A stretch of 8,507 bases of DNA from Bradyrhizobium sp. GTDB taxonomy: Bacteria; Pseudomonadota; Alphaproteobacteria; Rhizobiales; Xanthobacteraceae. The stretch spans positions 1 to 8,507 of the forward strand of contig JAFAUV010000176.1 of NCBI GenBank assembly GCA_019243075.1, in the 5' to 3' direction. Under the pieces are notes generated by a model. The model made no database searches. It was not told the origin of the DNA and was given only the letters and a program-made list of their open reading frames with translations. A program made the position numbers and the translations under genes. Positions 1-6,825 of the stretch are shown piece after piece. How positions within the stretch are numbered: position 1 is the stretch's first letter; each line of letters opens with the position of its first letter.

Positions 1-865
1 TCACGGCCACGAGATCGCGGCGGTCTATAGCCGCGCGCCAAAACCGGGTGGGCGCGGCATGAAGCTGCAGGCCACTCCGGTGGAAGTGGAAGCACGGCGG
101 CTTGGCATTCCCGTCCTGACGCCGAAAACGTTGAAGACGCCGGAAGCGCTCGAGGAGTTTCGTGCCCATGAGGCCGACGCTGCGGTGGTCGTCGCCTATG
201 GCATGATCCTGCCGCAGGCAATTTTGGATGCGCCGAAGCTCGGCTGTTACAACCTGCATGCTTCGCTGTTGCCGCGCTGGCGCGGCGCGGCGCCGATCAA
301 CCGCGCGATCATGGCTGAAGACGCCGAGTCCGGCGTGATGGTGATGAAGATGGATGTCGGCCTCGACACCGGCGATGTCGCCATGGCCGAGCGGCTTCCG
401 ATCACGGATGCGATGACCGCTTCCGACCTGCACGATGCGCTGGCACGCCTCGGCGCTGACCTGATGGTGCGGGCCATGGCGGCGCTGGAGGGCGGCGCGC
501 TGCAACTTGCTAAACAGAACGAAGAGGGCGCGACCTATGCCGCCAAGATCGACAAGGATGAAGCGCGCATCGACTGGAACAAGCCGGCGCGTGCGGTGCT
601 GCGCCATATCCACGGACTGTCGCCGTTCCCGGGCGCATGGAGCGAGATCGCGGGCGGTGGCGATGCGGCGCGTGTCAAGATATTGCGCTGTGAGCTGGCA
701 AATGCCGCGGGCGCACCCGGCACCGTGCTAGACGGTCAACTGACCATCGCCTGCGGTGAAGGCGCGATCCGCATCGTCGAATTGCAGCGCGCCGGCAAGG
801 CGCCGATGAAGGCGACGGAGTTCTTGCGCGGCACGCCGCTGAAGCCGCCGGCGCGACTGCACTGA
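1..865 (+). CDS. fmt: Methionyl-tRNA formyltransferase, 5'-truncated by window edge
   Basis: This enzyme transfers a formyl group from 10-formyltetrahydrofolate to Met-tRNA(fMet) in the cytoplasm, making the initiator tRNA. The frame is open from base 2, upstream of the first in-window ATG at 59, and reads HGHEIAAVYSR, which is typical Fmt sequence. The gene therefore starts outside the window, with roughly 25 residues missing compared with a family length of about 310. The formyltransferase signature NLHASLLPRWRGAAPI is at 251-298. The catalytic Asn and His are encoded at 251-253 and 257-259, and the catalytic Asp of the LDTGD motif at 365-367. The C-terminal tRNA-binding domain follows, including the segment ARIDWNKPARAVLRHIHGLSPFPGAW. 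The stop codon TGA (863-865) shares one base with the truA ATG, which suggests translational coupling. Fmt often follows def, which would lie to the left; that is not visible here. Confidence 0.97.
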   Translation, partial: HGHEIAAVYSRAPKPGGRGMKLQATPVEVEARRLGIPVLTPKTLKTPEALEEFRAHEADAAVVVAYGMILPQAILDAPKLGCYNLHASLLPRWRGAAPINRAIMAEDAESGVMVMKMDVGLDTGDVAMAERLPITDAMTASDLHDALARLGADLMVRAMAALEGGALQLAKQNEEGATYAAKIDKDEARIDWNKPARAVLRHIHGLSPFPGAWSEIAGGGDAARVKILRCELANAAGAPGTVLDGQLTIACGEGAIRIVELQRAGKAPMKATEFLRGTPLKPPARLH

Positions 866-1602
866 TGCCCCGCTACAAGCTCACCATCGAATATGACGGC
901 GCGCCGTTCGCGGGTTGGCAGTTGCAGGCCGATCATCCGACGGTGCAGGGTGCGCTCGAAGCCGCGGTCAAGGCCACCTGCGGCGAGGCCGTACGCGTGC
1001 ATGGCGCCGGCCGCACCGATGCCGGCGTGCATGCGCTCGGACAAGTCGCGCACTGCGACGTGACCAAACATTTCACGCCGGGCCGGCTGCGCGATGCCGT
1101 CAATGCGCATCTGCGGCCACAGCCGATTGCGGTGCAATCGGTGGAAATCGTGCCGGAAACGTTCGATGCGCGCTTTTCGGCCGTGAAGCGGCATTATCTT
1201 TACCGCATCGCCAACACCCGTGCGAGCCTCGCGCTCGACCTCGGCCGGGTCTGGCGCGTGCCCCGTCGTCTCGATTCGGATGCGATGCATGCCGCCGCGC
1301 AGCGGCTGATCGGCAGGCATGATTTCACGACGTTTCGCGACACCGAGTGCCAGGCGAAATCGCCGGAGAAGACGCTCGACCAGCTCGACGTCGTCCGCGA
1401 GGGCGATGCGATCCGCATCCTCACCTCGGCGCGCTCGTTCCTGCACAGCCAGGTGCGCTCGATGGTCGGCTCGCTGGTCTGGGTCGGCGAGGGCCGCTGG
1501 CGCGCGGACGATCTTGCCGCAGCCCTCGCCGCCCGCAACCGTGCTGCCTGCGGCGTCGTCGCCCCGCCGGAGGGGCTCTATCTGGTGAAGGTGGATTATT
1601 GA
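865..1602 (+). CDS. truA: tRNA pseudouridine(38-40) synthase TruA
   Basis: TruA isomerises uridines 38, 39 and 40 in the anticodon stem-loop of many tRNAs. The product is 245 residues, normal for the family. It opens with the TruA N-terminus YKLTIEYDGAPFAGWQ. The catalytic aspartate is D52 in the motif GRTDAGVHA (residues 49-57). The second half contains RHDFTTFRD, the conserved FLHSQVRSMVGSLVWVGEG segment, and a C-terminal PPEGLYLVKVDY typical of the family. The ATG overlaps the fmt stop as TGATG with no strong Shine-Dalgarno sequence in front, so translation probably depends on ribosomes finishing fmt. The gene is intact, and it converges on dapE, with a repeat pair between the two. Confidence 0.97.
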   Translation: MPRYKLTIEYDGAPFAGWQLQADHPTVQGALEAAVKATCGEAVRVHGAGRTDAGVHALGQVAHCDVTKHFTPGRLRDAVNAHLRPQPIAVQSVEIVPETFDARFSAVKRHYLYRIANTRASLALDLGRVWRVPRRLDSDAMHAAAQRLIGRHDFTTFRDTECQAKSPEKTLDQLDVVREGDAIRILTSARSFLHSQVRSMVGSLVWVGEGRWRADDLAAALAARNRAACGVVAPPEGLYLVKVDY

Positions 1603-1625
1603 ATGATGCTACCGCATCGAGGGAT

Positions 1626-1706
1626 CGTAGGGTAGGTTGAGCGAAGCGAAGCCCACCATTCTTGCGGCGACGTGATGGGTTTCGCTGACGCTCAACCCAT
1701 CCTACG
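1626..1706. repeat. Two inverted copies of a REP-like repeat between truA and dapE
   Basis: A 33-base unit at 1626-1658 (beginning CGTAGGGTAGGTTGAGCG) recurs in reverse orientation at 1673-1706. Reverse-complementing the right copy gives CGTAGGATGGGTTGAGCG and onward, matching about 28 of 33 positions plus one extra base. About 14 bases separate the copies, so either transcript strand can fold into a long stem. Units of this kind (GTAGGGTGGGTT...AACCCACC) are, from memory, common between genes in Bradyrhizobium relatives. The position between convergent genes suggests a bidirectional transcription end or mRNA 3'-end protector, but there is no clear T-tract. The right copy covers the dapE stop codon (1702-1704). 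Confidence 0.8.
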
Positions 1707-2856
1707 CGAAATACCTGTCCAGAATCCCGCGATACACCTTCGTCAGCGTCTCGATGTCCTTCACCGAGGCGCGCTCATCGATCTGGTGCATGGTCTGGCC
1801 GAGCAGGCCGAACTCGATCACCGGGCAATAGCTCGCAATGAAACGCGCGTCCGAGGTGCCGCCGGTGGTGGAAAGCTCCGGCTTGCGGCCGGTGACTTCC
1901 TGGATCGCGGACACCGCGAGATCCGTGAACGCGCCGGGCTTGGTGACGAACACGTTCGAGTTCGAGGGCTCCCAGACGATCCGCGCCTTGATGCGATCGC
2001 CCGCGGCCTTGGCCAGCCGCGTCTCTACCAGCTCGCGCAACGTGGACTGTGTGTGCAGATCGTTGTAACGGATGTTGAAGGTGGCGCGCGCCTGGCGCGG
2101 AATGAGGTTGAAGGCGCTGTTGCCGACATCGACCGAGACGAATTCCAGGTTCGAAGGCTGGAACTGGGCGCTGCCATGGTCGAGCGGCTCGTCGCTGATC
2201 GCGACAATCAGCCGGGAGATATCGGGCACGGGATTCGCCGCGCGATGCGGATAGGCGACATGGCCCTGTACGCCATCGACATAGAGCGTGCCGGATTGCG
2301 AGCCGCGGCGGCCGATCTTGATGCAGTCGCCCATCTCCTGCTTGTTGGAGGGCTCGCCGAGCACGCAGTGATCGAATTTCTCGCCGCGATCGGCGATCCA
2401 TTTCAACAATTTCGCGGTGCCGTTGATGGACGCGGCTTCCTCGTCGCCCGTGATCAGGAACGAGATCGAGCCTCGTGGTTCGCCGCCGTGGTCGGCGAGG
2501 TATTGCAGCACTGCGGCCGCGCTGCAGGCAATGCCGCCTTTCATGTCGACGGCGCCGCGGCCATAGAGAAAGCCGTCCTTGACCTCGCCGGAAAATGCGC
2601 CATGGCTCCAGGCGTTCTCGTCGCCCGCCGGCACCACATCGGTATGGCCGGCAAAGGTGATGTGCGGCGCGGACGAGCCGATGCGTGCATAGAGATTATC
2701 GACGTCGGCGGTGCCGGCTTCCGAGAAGGTCACGCGATGCGTTGCAAAGCCGTGCTGCTTCAACAGCGTTTCGAGCACGCCGAGTGCGCCGGCATCGACG
2801 GGCGTGACGGAAGGGCAGCGGATGAGGTCTTGCGCAATCGAAAGGGCATCAATCAT
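1702..2856 (-). CDS. dapE: Succinyl-diaminopimelate desuccinylase
   Basis: DapE hydrolyses N-succinyl-L,L-2,6-diaminopimelate to L,L-diaminopimelate and succinate, a late step in lysine and peptidoglycan precursor synthesis. The 384-residue product is a di-zinc M20-family peptidase-like enzyme of normal length. Visible residues are H71 and D73 in GHTDVVP, the bridging D104 in GRGAVDMKGG, the catalytic/ligand pair E139-E140 in TGDEE, E168 in LGEPS, H199 in GVQGHVAYPH (lid/dimerisation domain) and the late metal-ligand histidine near residue 357 in GQTMHQIDE. An in-frame TAA only three codons upstream fixes the ATG at 2856, and GGAG lies just before it. dapD lies 77 bp upstream on the same strand, so the two probably share an operon. 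The stop codon TAG falls inside the right copy of the repeat pair at 1626-1706. Confidence 0.97.
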   Translation of the reverse strand: MIDALSIAQDLIRCPSVTPVDAGALGVLETLLKQHGFATHRVTFSEAGTADVDNLYARIGSSAPHITFAGHTDVVPAGDENAWSHGAFSGEVKDGFLYGRGAVDMKGGIACSAAAVLQYLADHGGEPRGSISFLITGDEEAASINGTAKLLKWIADRGEKFDHCVLGEPSNKQEMGDCIKIGRRGSQSGTLYVDGVQGHVAYPHRAANPVPDISRLIVAISDEPLDHGSAQFQPSNLEFVSVDVGNSAFNLIPRQARATFNIRYNDLHTQSTLRELVETRLAKAAGDRIKARIVWEPSNSNVFVTKPGAFTDLAVSAIQEVTGRKPELSTTGGTSDARFIASYCPVIEFGLLGQTMHQIDERASVKDIETLTKVYRGILDRYFA

Positions 2857-2884
2857 GCCCTCCGCTTAACATGCATGCCAGGCG

Positions 2885-2910
2885 GCGGGCTACCGAGATG
2901 TGGGGCCCGC
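2885..2910 (-). other. Small GC hairpin in the dapD-dapE spacer
   Basis: The 77-bp spacer between dapD and dapE contains GCGGGC (2885-2890) and its exact complement GCCCGC (2905-2910) around a 14-base loop. There is no T-tract after it on the minus strand, so a full intrinsic terminator is unlikely. It could slightly reduce read-through or protect the upstream mRNA. A six-base GC match can easily occur by chance in this GC-rich DNA, so confidence is low. Confidence 0.25.
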
Positions 2911-2933
2911 GGCGAGGAAGAAGAGAAGAAAGA

Positions 2934-3779
2934 TCAATCCCGCAGCAGCTCGTTGATGCTGGTTTTCGAGCGGGTGCGCTCGTCGACGCGCTTCATGATG
3001 ACGGCGCAGGCGGTCGAGGGCCCGGGCTCGCCGTTTTTCATGGGCTTGCCGGGCAGCGCGCCCGGCACCACCACGGAATATTCCGGCACCTCGCCGACAA
3101 AAACCTCGCCGGTCTCGCGGTCGATGATTTTGGTCGAGGCGCCCAGGAAAACGCCCATCGCCAGCACTGCGCCCTTGCGCACGATCACGCCCTCGGCGAC
3201 CTCGCTTCGCGCGCCGATGAAGCAATCGTCCTCCACGATCACGGGCTCGGCCTGCAGCGGCTCCAGCACGCCGCCGATCCCGACGCCGCCGGAGATGTGC
3301 ACGCGCTTGCCGATCTGAGCGCAGCTTCCGACGGTGGACCAGGTGTCGATCATGGTCGCTTCATCGACATAAGCGCCGAGATTGACGAAGGAGGGCATCA
3401 GCACGACATTCTTGGCGATGAAGGCCGAGCGGCGCACGATGGCGCCCGGCACCGCGCGAAAGCCGGCGTCGCGAAAGCGGTTCTCGCCCCAGCCCTCGAA
3501 TTTCGACGGCACCTTGTCCCACCAGGTGGCCTTGCCCGGGCCGCCGGCAATTGTGCTCATGTCGTTGAGACGGAACGACAGCAGTACCGCCTTTTTCAGC
3601 CACTGGTGCACTTTCCATTTGCCGCTCGGCTCGCGCTCGGCGACGCGCGCCTCGCCCTTGTCCATCAATCCGAGCGCATGATCCACCGCCTCGCGGACCT
3701 CACCCTTGGTCGAGGTCGAGATGCCGTCGCGGGCGTCGAACGCGCGGTTGATCGTGGATTCGAGCTGGGTCGCGGACAT
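2934..3779 (-). CDS. dapD: 2,3,4,5-tetrahydropyridine-2,6-dicarboxylate N-succinyltransferase
   Basis: DapD transfers succinate from succinyl-CoA to tetrahydrodipicolinate, the first step of the succinylase branch to diaminopimelate and lysine. The 281-residue product matches family length. It has an alpha-helical N-terminal domain (about 1-105), a left-handed beta-helix of hexapeptide repeats (about 110-230, for example IVEDDCFIGARSEVAEGVIV) and a short C-terminal part with PEYSVVVPG. D145 in MIDTWSTVGSCAQIG and E193 in GARSEVAEG correspond to the active-site Asp and Glu described in E. coli DapD. The frame stays open to a Met codon at 3872, but I chose the ATG at 3779. MSATQLESTINRAFDARDG begins there like other DapD proteins, and AAGGAA sits at good spacing upstream. 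The extra 31 residues from 3872 look like translated leader. dapE follows 77 bp downstream. Confidence 0.96.
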   Translation of the reverse strand: MSATQLESTINRAFDARDGISTSTKGEVREAVDHALGLMDKGEARVAEREPSGKWKVHQWLKKAVLLSFRLNDMSTIAGGPGKATWWDKVPSKFEGWGENRFRDAGFRAVPGAIVRRSAFIAKNVVLMPSFVNLGAYVDEATMIDTWSTVGSCAQIGKRVHISGGVGIGGVLEPLQAEPVIVEDDCFIGARSEVAEGVIVRKGAVLAMGVFLGASTKIIDRETGEVFVGEVPEYSVVVPGALPGKPMKNGEPGPSTACAVIMKRVDERTRSKTSINELLRD

Positions 3780-3785
3780 CGGGGT

Positions 3786-3800
3786 TTCCTTGACAAGGAA
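3786..3800 (-). promoter_or_regulatory. Perfect palindrome covering the dapD ribosome binding site
   Basis: The plus strand reads TTCCTTGACAAGGAA, a palindrome of two 7-base arms around one central base. The dapD Shine-Dalgarno sequence AAGGAA (minus strand, 3786-3791) forms one whole side. In mRNA, UUCCU could pair with AGGAA across a five-base loop and mask the ribosome site, or the DNA could be a dimeric protein operator. The symmetry is directly visible; a regulatory role is inference. Confidence 0.4.
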
Positions 3801-3857
3801 TGTTCTGGCAGGGGAGGCTTTTTCGGGATTTGGGGCGGCGGAGTCAACCCGTCTCAC

Positions 3858-3903
3858 GTCCCGGCCAAGCAACCGCGTCCGACTTCGCTTCCTTGGCCGC
3901 GAC
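3858..3903. repeat. 12-base inverted repeat in the dapD leader region
   Basis: GTCCCGGCCAAG (3858-3869) and CTTGGCCGCGAC (3892-3903) are inverted copies matching at 11 of 12 positions, separated by 22 bases. They lie about 80-125 bp upstream of the dapD start, in the 198-bp spacer after the broken HAD gene. The arrangement could be a leader-RNA stem or a two-site operator. No recognised regulator motif is assigned. Confidence 0.4.
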
Positions 3904-3916
3904 GGCGGATTTGGGA

Positions 3917-3948
3917 GCGGGCAAAGGCGCGTCAGCGCCGTGCCCCGC
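3917..3948 (-). terminator. Possible stem-loop terminator after the HAD gene
   Basis: Just beyond the HAD stop codon (3978-3980) the sequence contains GGCGC-GTCA-GCGCC (3926-3939). It sits inside an outer stem GCGGGCA (3917-3923) pairing with TGCCC(C)GC (3941-3948), with a small internal loop and one bulge. The stem is convincing, but no T-run follows it on the minus strand. It may therefore be a weak or factor-dependent end, or an mRNA-stabilising hairpin. Confidence 0.35.
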
Positions 3949-3977
3949 CCTCCGGTCCTTCACCGGGACGACGGTGT

Positions 3978-4669
3978 TTATCCTTGCGCCAGCCCCTGCA
4001 AAAACCCGGTCAGATTATCCGTGACATGATCGACATGCGCCGCACCGCGGCCTTCCAGTTCCCAATCCTCGCGCACGACTTCGCTTGAGCCGTCGGGCAC
4101 CACCAGCACCGTGGTCATGCCGAGCTGATGCGGCACCACGAGGTTGCGCGCGAGATCCTCGAACATCGCGGACCTTGCCGGATCGACCGAATGGTCGCGC
4201 AAAAATTTCTGGTAGGTGTGCGGCGCCGGCTTTGGCTCGAGGTCGGCGGCGATGATGTCGAACACACCGTCGAAATGCGAGGACAGGCCGAGACGCGCCA
4301 GCACCGCCTTGACGTGACCCACCGAGCCGTTAGTCAGGATCAGCTTGCGGCCGGGCAGTTTTGCGATCGCCGCACCCATGGCCGGATTGGGCTCGAGCGG
4401 CGAATGGTCGATCTTGTGCACATAGGCGAGATAGTCGTCGGCGCGCACGCCGTGCTCGGTCATCATGCCGCGCATGGTCGTGCCGTAGCGCCTGTAATAG
4501 TCCTTCTGCAGCACGCGCGCTTCCTCGCGCGAAAGTTCAGCCACGCCGAGACGAACTCGCCGATCCGCGCGTCCACCTGCTGCCACAGATTCACGTGATG
4601 CGGGTACAGCGTGTTGTCGAGGTCGAACACCCAGGTGTCGACATGGGCGAAGGAGCGGGGTGGTTTCAT
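3978..4669 (-). pseudogene. HAD-family pyrimidine 5'-nucleotidase, frameshifted
   Basis: Proteins of this HAD subfamily dephosphorylate pyrimidine nucleoside monophosphates, or are annotated so. The start is the ATG at 4669, preceded by AGAAGG at five-base spacing. The first frame encodes residues 1-45 with HAD motif I (catalytic D16 and D18 in VFDLDNTLYP) and then runs into unrelated sequence that ends at 4463. From about 4535 the family sequence continues in the -1 frame (SREEARVLQKDYYRRYGTTMRGMM) and stays open to the TAA at 3978. It includes motif II LTNGS (reconstructed T113), motif III lysine in LEPKPAPHTY (K147) and motif IV FEDLARN (E171, D172). Restoring one base in the AACTTTCG stretch (4530-4537) gives an intact 230-residue protein of normal length. 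Both halves look well conserved, so the lesion is either very recent or a sequence error. No classical slippery heptamer is present. Confidence 0.85.
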
Positions 4670-4718
4670 GTCAGCCTTCTGCGCGCAATCGCGACGGCGG
4701 AGCCTTTGGGTTCATGCA

Positions 4719-5843
4719 TCACGGCATCGCAAAGCGTAGCGTCTTGCCGCCCGCCGACAGGTCTACGGCCGTAAATCCGGTCGCGGCAAAGCCGCGGCTG
4801 CCGCAGTCGCCCTGCTCGTTGGTCTCGAACTTGCTCTCGCGCGTGCAGAGCGTGGTGGTGCCGCCCCAGTTCAAGGGCCTCTCCTTGACCTTGATGGTGC
4901 GGTTCTCGGCATCGACGGCCTCGGCGAAACTGAATACCTGCTTTGGCGTTCCGCTGACATCGGGATGCAGGCACTTGCCGGGCTCGATCCGGTACCAGCC
5001 TCGGCTGACCACGGACTTGCCGTCGTCGGTGGCCACTGCCGCCATGATCTTGTGCGGCGTGTCATTGCACCAGGTGAGCCCTGTCGCCGACGGCGACTGC
5101 ACCGCCTCGATCATGGTGGTGAAGAAGTTCGGCGATTGCACGACGTCGGAAGAGAGCCCGCGGCTCTTCAGGAACGCCGCCAGCGCCGCTTGCGTCTTCG
5201 GTCCGTCGACGCCGTCGATCGGGGCCGCGTCATAGCCTGCGATGACCAGAAGGCGCTGGATGGCCGCGAGCCGCGCCTGCTCGTCATCATATTCACTGTC
5301 CTCGGCGAGATAGGCAACGAGATTGCCGTCGTCGGTCTGGGCCGGCGCGATCTGGGTGAACTGCGCGGGGGTCTGGCCGCTGCGGCACAGGCGCGCCGCG
5401 GCAATGACGAAATTGTCTGGGGCGACGCACAATGTGTCGCTGCCGTTCTGCGGAATCGGCGAGGCGCCGTAGACGCCGAGGGCGCGGGCGTTGAGCAGGA
5501 TGCGGTCGGCATTGAGCGTGCCCTGCACGACGATCCGGCAGGTGGCGGGATCGATGCGGAACCAGCCGCGCGTCGCGGTCGCGGCTTTGTCATCGATGCC
5601 GATCGCGGCCTCGACGACGTAGCTCATGCGGTTGCAGAGCTTCAAGTCGGCCAGCGCCGGCTCGCAGGACGACAGGAACGAGATGATCGCCGCCGGCAGC
5701 GCCAGCAGGACGCGCGTCGGCGTCGAATAGCGTCCCGGCTTCGCGCCGTTCTCCTCAAGCGCCTTGTCGCGGCGAGAAGAGGCCCGAATGGCCGGAACGA
5801 ATCCGGCCATCACAGCCTCTTTCTGCCTCGCCGTTTCGCCCAT
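4719..5843 (-). CDS. Secreted protein with two DUF1036 domains flanking a peptidoglycan-binding-like region
   Basis: Function is unknown. From the ATG at 5843 the product has 374 residues. A hydrophobic export segment (about 44-60, RVLLALPAAIISFLSS) is followed by a likely signal peptidase I site, ALA before D66. LSSC at 57-60 also resembles a lipobox, so a lipoprotein is possible. Domain 1 (about 66-155) and domain 2 (about 256-374) share a pattern: LKLCN...TRGWFRIDPATC against LTWCN...SRGWYRIEPGKC, with conserved cysteines that may form disulfides. This indicates internal duplication of DUF1036. Between them, about 185-230, LAAIQRLLVIAGYDAAPIDG...GPKTQAALAAF resembles a PG_binding_1 domain, suggesting a periplasmic, wall-associated role. 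The ATG overlaps the argB stop by one base (TGATG). Oddly, the signal segment lies over 40 residues from this start, and residues 12-20 are encoded by a hairpin repeat. ATG 5810 is the alternative start. Confidence 0.85.
   Translation of the reverse strand: MGETARQKEAVMAGFVPAIRASSRRDKALEENGAKPGRYSTPTRVLLALPAAIISFLSSCEPALADLKLCNRMSYVVEAAIGIDDKAATATRGWFRIDPATCRIVVQGTLNADRILLNARALGVYGASPIPQNGSDTLCVAPDNFVIAAARLCRSGQTPAQFTQIAPAQTDDGNLVAYLAEDSEYDDEQARLAAIQRLLVIAGYDAAPIDGVDGPKTQAALAAFLKSRGLSSDVVQSPNFFTTMIEAVQSPSATGLTWCNDTPHKIMAAVATDDGKSVVSRGWYRIEPGKCLHPDVSGTPKQVFSFAEAVDAENRTIKVKERPLNWGGTTTLCTRESKFETNEQGDCGSRGFAATGFTAVDLSAGGKTLRFAMP
5788..5810. repeat. REP-like hairpin (ATGGCCGGA / TCCGGCCAT) inside the DUF1036 gene start
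   Basis: ATGGCCGGA (5788-5796) and TCCGGCCAT (5802-5810) are perfect 9-base inverted arms around a five-base loop, ACGAA. Read on the minus strand it encodes MAGFVPAI. From memory, near-identical units giving MAGLVPAIH-type peptides are scattered through Bradyrhizobium and Rhodopseudomonas genomes, mostly between genes, and are a known source of dubious N-termini. Here the unit lies within the open frame, between the argB stop and the signal-peptide coding part of the DUF1036 gene. Confidence 0.8.
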
Positions 5844-6730
5844 CACTTGTGGATCAGCGTGCCCGTGCCCTGATTCGTGAACAGCTCCAGCAATACCGCA
5901 TGCTGCATCTTGCCGTCGATGATCACGACGCCCTGGACGCCCTGTTCCAGCGCGTAGATGCAGGTCTCGACCTTCGGGATCATGCCGCCGGAAATGGTGC
6001 CGTCGGCGATCAGCTTGCGCGCATCCTTGATCGACAATTCGGGGATCAGTTTCTTGGACCTGTCGAGCACGCCGGGGACGTCGGTGAGCAGCAACAGGCG
6101 CTTCGCCTTCAATGCGCCGGCGATGGCGCCGGCAAAAGTGTCGGCATTGATGTTGAGCGTCTGGCCATTTTGCGAGGTCGCGAGCGGCGCCAGCACCGGG
6201 ATCAGCTCATAGCCGATGAGCTGGTTGAGCAGGGTGAGGTCGACCTTCTCGGGATCGCCGACGAAGCCGAGATCGACCGCCTTCTCGATGTGGGAATCCG
6301 GATCGACCATGGTGCGGGTGGTCTTCGACGCCTTCACCATGTTGCCGTCCTTGCCGGAAAGGCCGACCGCCCTGCCGCCCGCCTCGTTGATGTAGCCCAC
6401 GAGTTGCTTGTTGACGGAGCCGGCAAGCACCATCTCGACGATCTCGATCGTCGCGGCGTCGGTGATGCGCAAGCCTGCGGCGAATTCCGACTGGATGCCG
6501 AGCCGCTTGAGCATGGTCGCGATCTGCGGCCCGCCGCCATGCACCACCACCGGGTTGATCGCGGTCTGCTCCAGGAGGACGATATCGCGCGCAAACGCCT
6601 TCGCAGTGTCCTCGGCGCCCATGGCATGGCCGCCATATTTGATGACGATGGTTTCCTCGTCGTATTGCTGCATATGCGGCAGCGCCTCGGACAGGATGCG
6701 GGCCTGATCGAGCGGGCTGATTTCGGTCAT
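5843..6730 (-). CDS. argB: Acetylglutamate kinase
   Basis: ArgB phosphorylates N-acetyl-L-glutamate with ATP, the second and usually controlling step of arginine synthesis, in the cytoplasm. The 295-residue product is an amino-acid-kinase fold protein of normal length. Visible motifs are the phosphate-binding K31 in IKYGGHAMG, HGGGPQI (64-70) for substrate and phosphate contact, R88 in GLRITD, NINADTFAGAIAGAL (193-207) and K253 in GGMIPKVE. The N-terminal helix before residue 30 is of the kind seen in hexameric, arginine-inhibited acetylglutamate kinases, so feedback inhibition is likely by family analogy. The frame is open further upstream to 7201, but the ATG at 6730 gives MTEISPLDQARILSEALPHM, the usual alphaproteobacterial start. 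The Shine-Dalgarno match there is weak. The stop TGA overlaps the next gene's ATG by one base. A 95-bp spacer separates it from the DUF423 gene. Confidence 0.97.
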   Translation of the reverse strand: MTEISPLDQARILSEALPHMQQYDEETIVIKYGGHAMGAEDTAKAFARDIVLLEQTAINPVVVHGGGPQIATMLKRLGIQSEFAAGLRITDAATIEIVEMVLAGSVNKQLVGYINEAGGRAVGLSGKDGNMVKASKTTRTMVDPDSHIEKAVDLGFVGDPEKVDLTLLNQLIGYELIPVLAPLATSQNGQTLNINADTFAGAIAGALKAKRLLLLTDVPGVLDRSKKLIPELSIKDARKLIADGTISGGMIPKVETCIYALEQGVQGVVIIDGKMQHAVLLELFTNQGTGTLIHK

Positions 6731-6825
6731 GGGGCTGATCTCTTGTGCGGGCGGACGGCCGGTTTCTATCCGATTGCTGCTGCCGGCGCAAAGCGGCCCT
6801 TCGCTCGTCGGCCGTCGCTTCGGCC

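Noticed and set aside
1672..3318. 548-codon open frame on the plus strand across dapE and part of dapD
   Set aside because: It is antisense to two unmistakable enzymes, its sequence resembles no known protein, and long antisense open frames are expected at this GC content.
3819..3847. Possible dapD promoter with TTGACT at 3842-3847 (minus strand)
   Set aside because: The -35 is good but the -10 position reads GAAAAA, far from TATAAT, so it is not listed as a feature.
4525..4545. Programmed -1 ribosomal frameshifting joining the two HAD halves
   Set aside because: The overlap contains CTGAACTTTCGC and no X-XXY-YYZ slippery heptamer, no clear downstream stem was noticed, and this enzyme family is normally read in one frame. 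A base deletion or read error is simpler.
6763..6791. Possible argB promoter (TTGCGC, 17-base spacer, TAGAAA on the minus strand)
   Set aside because: The -35 matches the consensus at only about half the positions. Such boxes are frequent by chance, and read-through from engB/DUF423 explains expression equally well.
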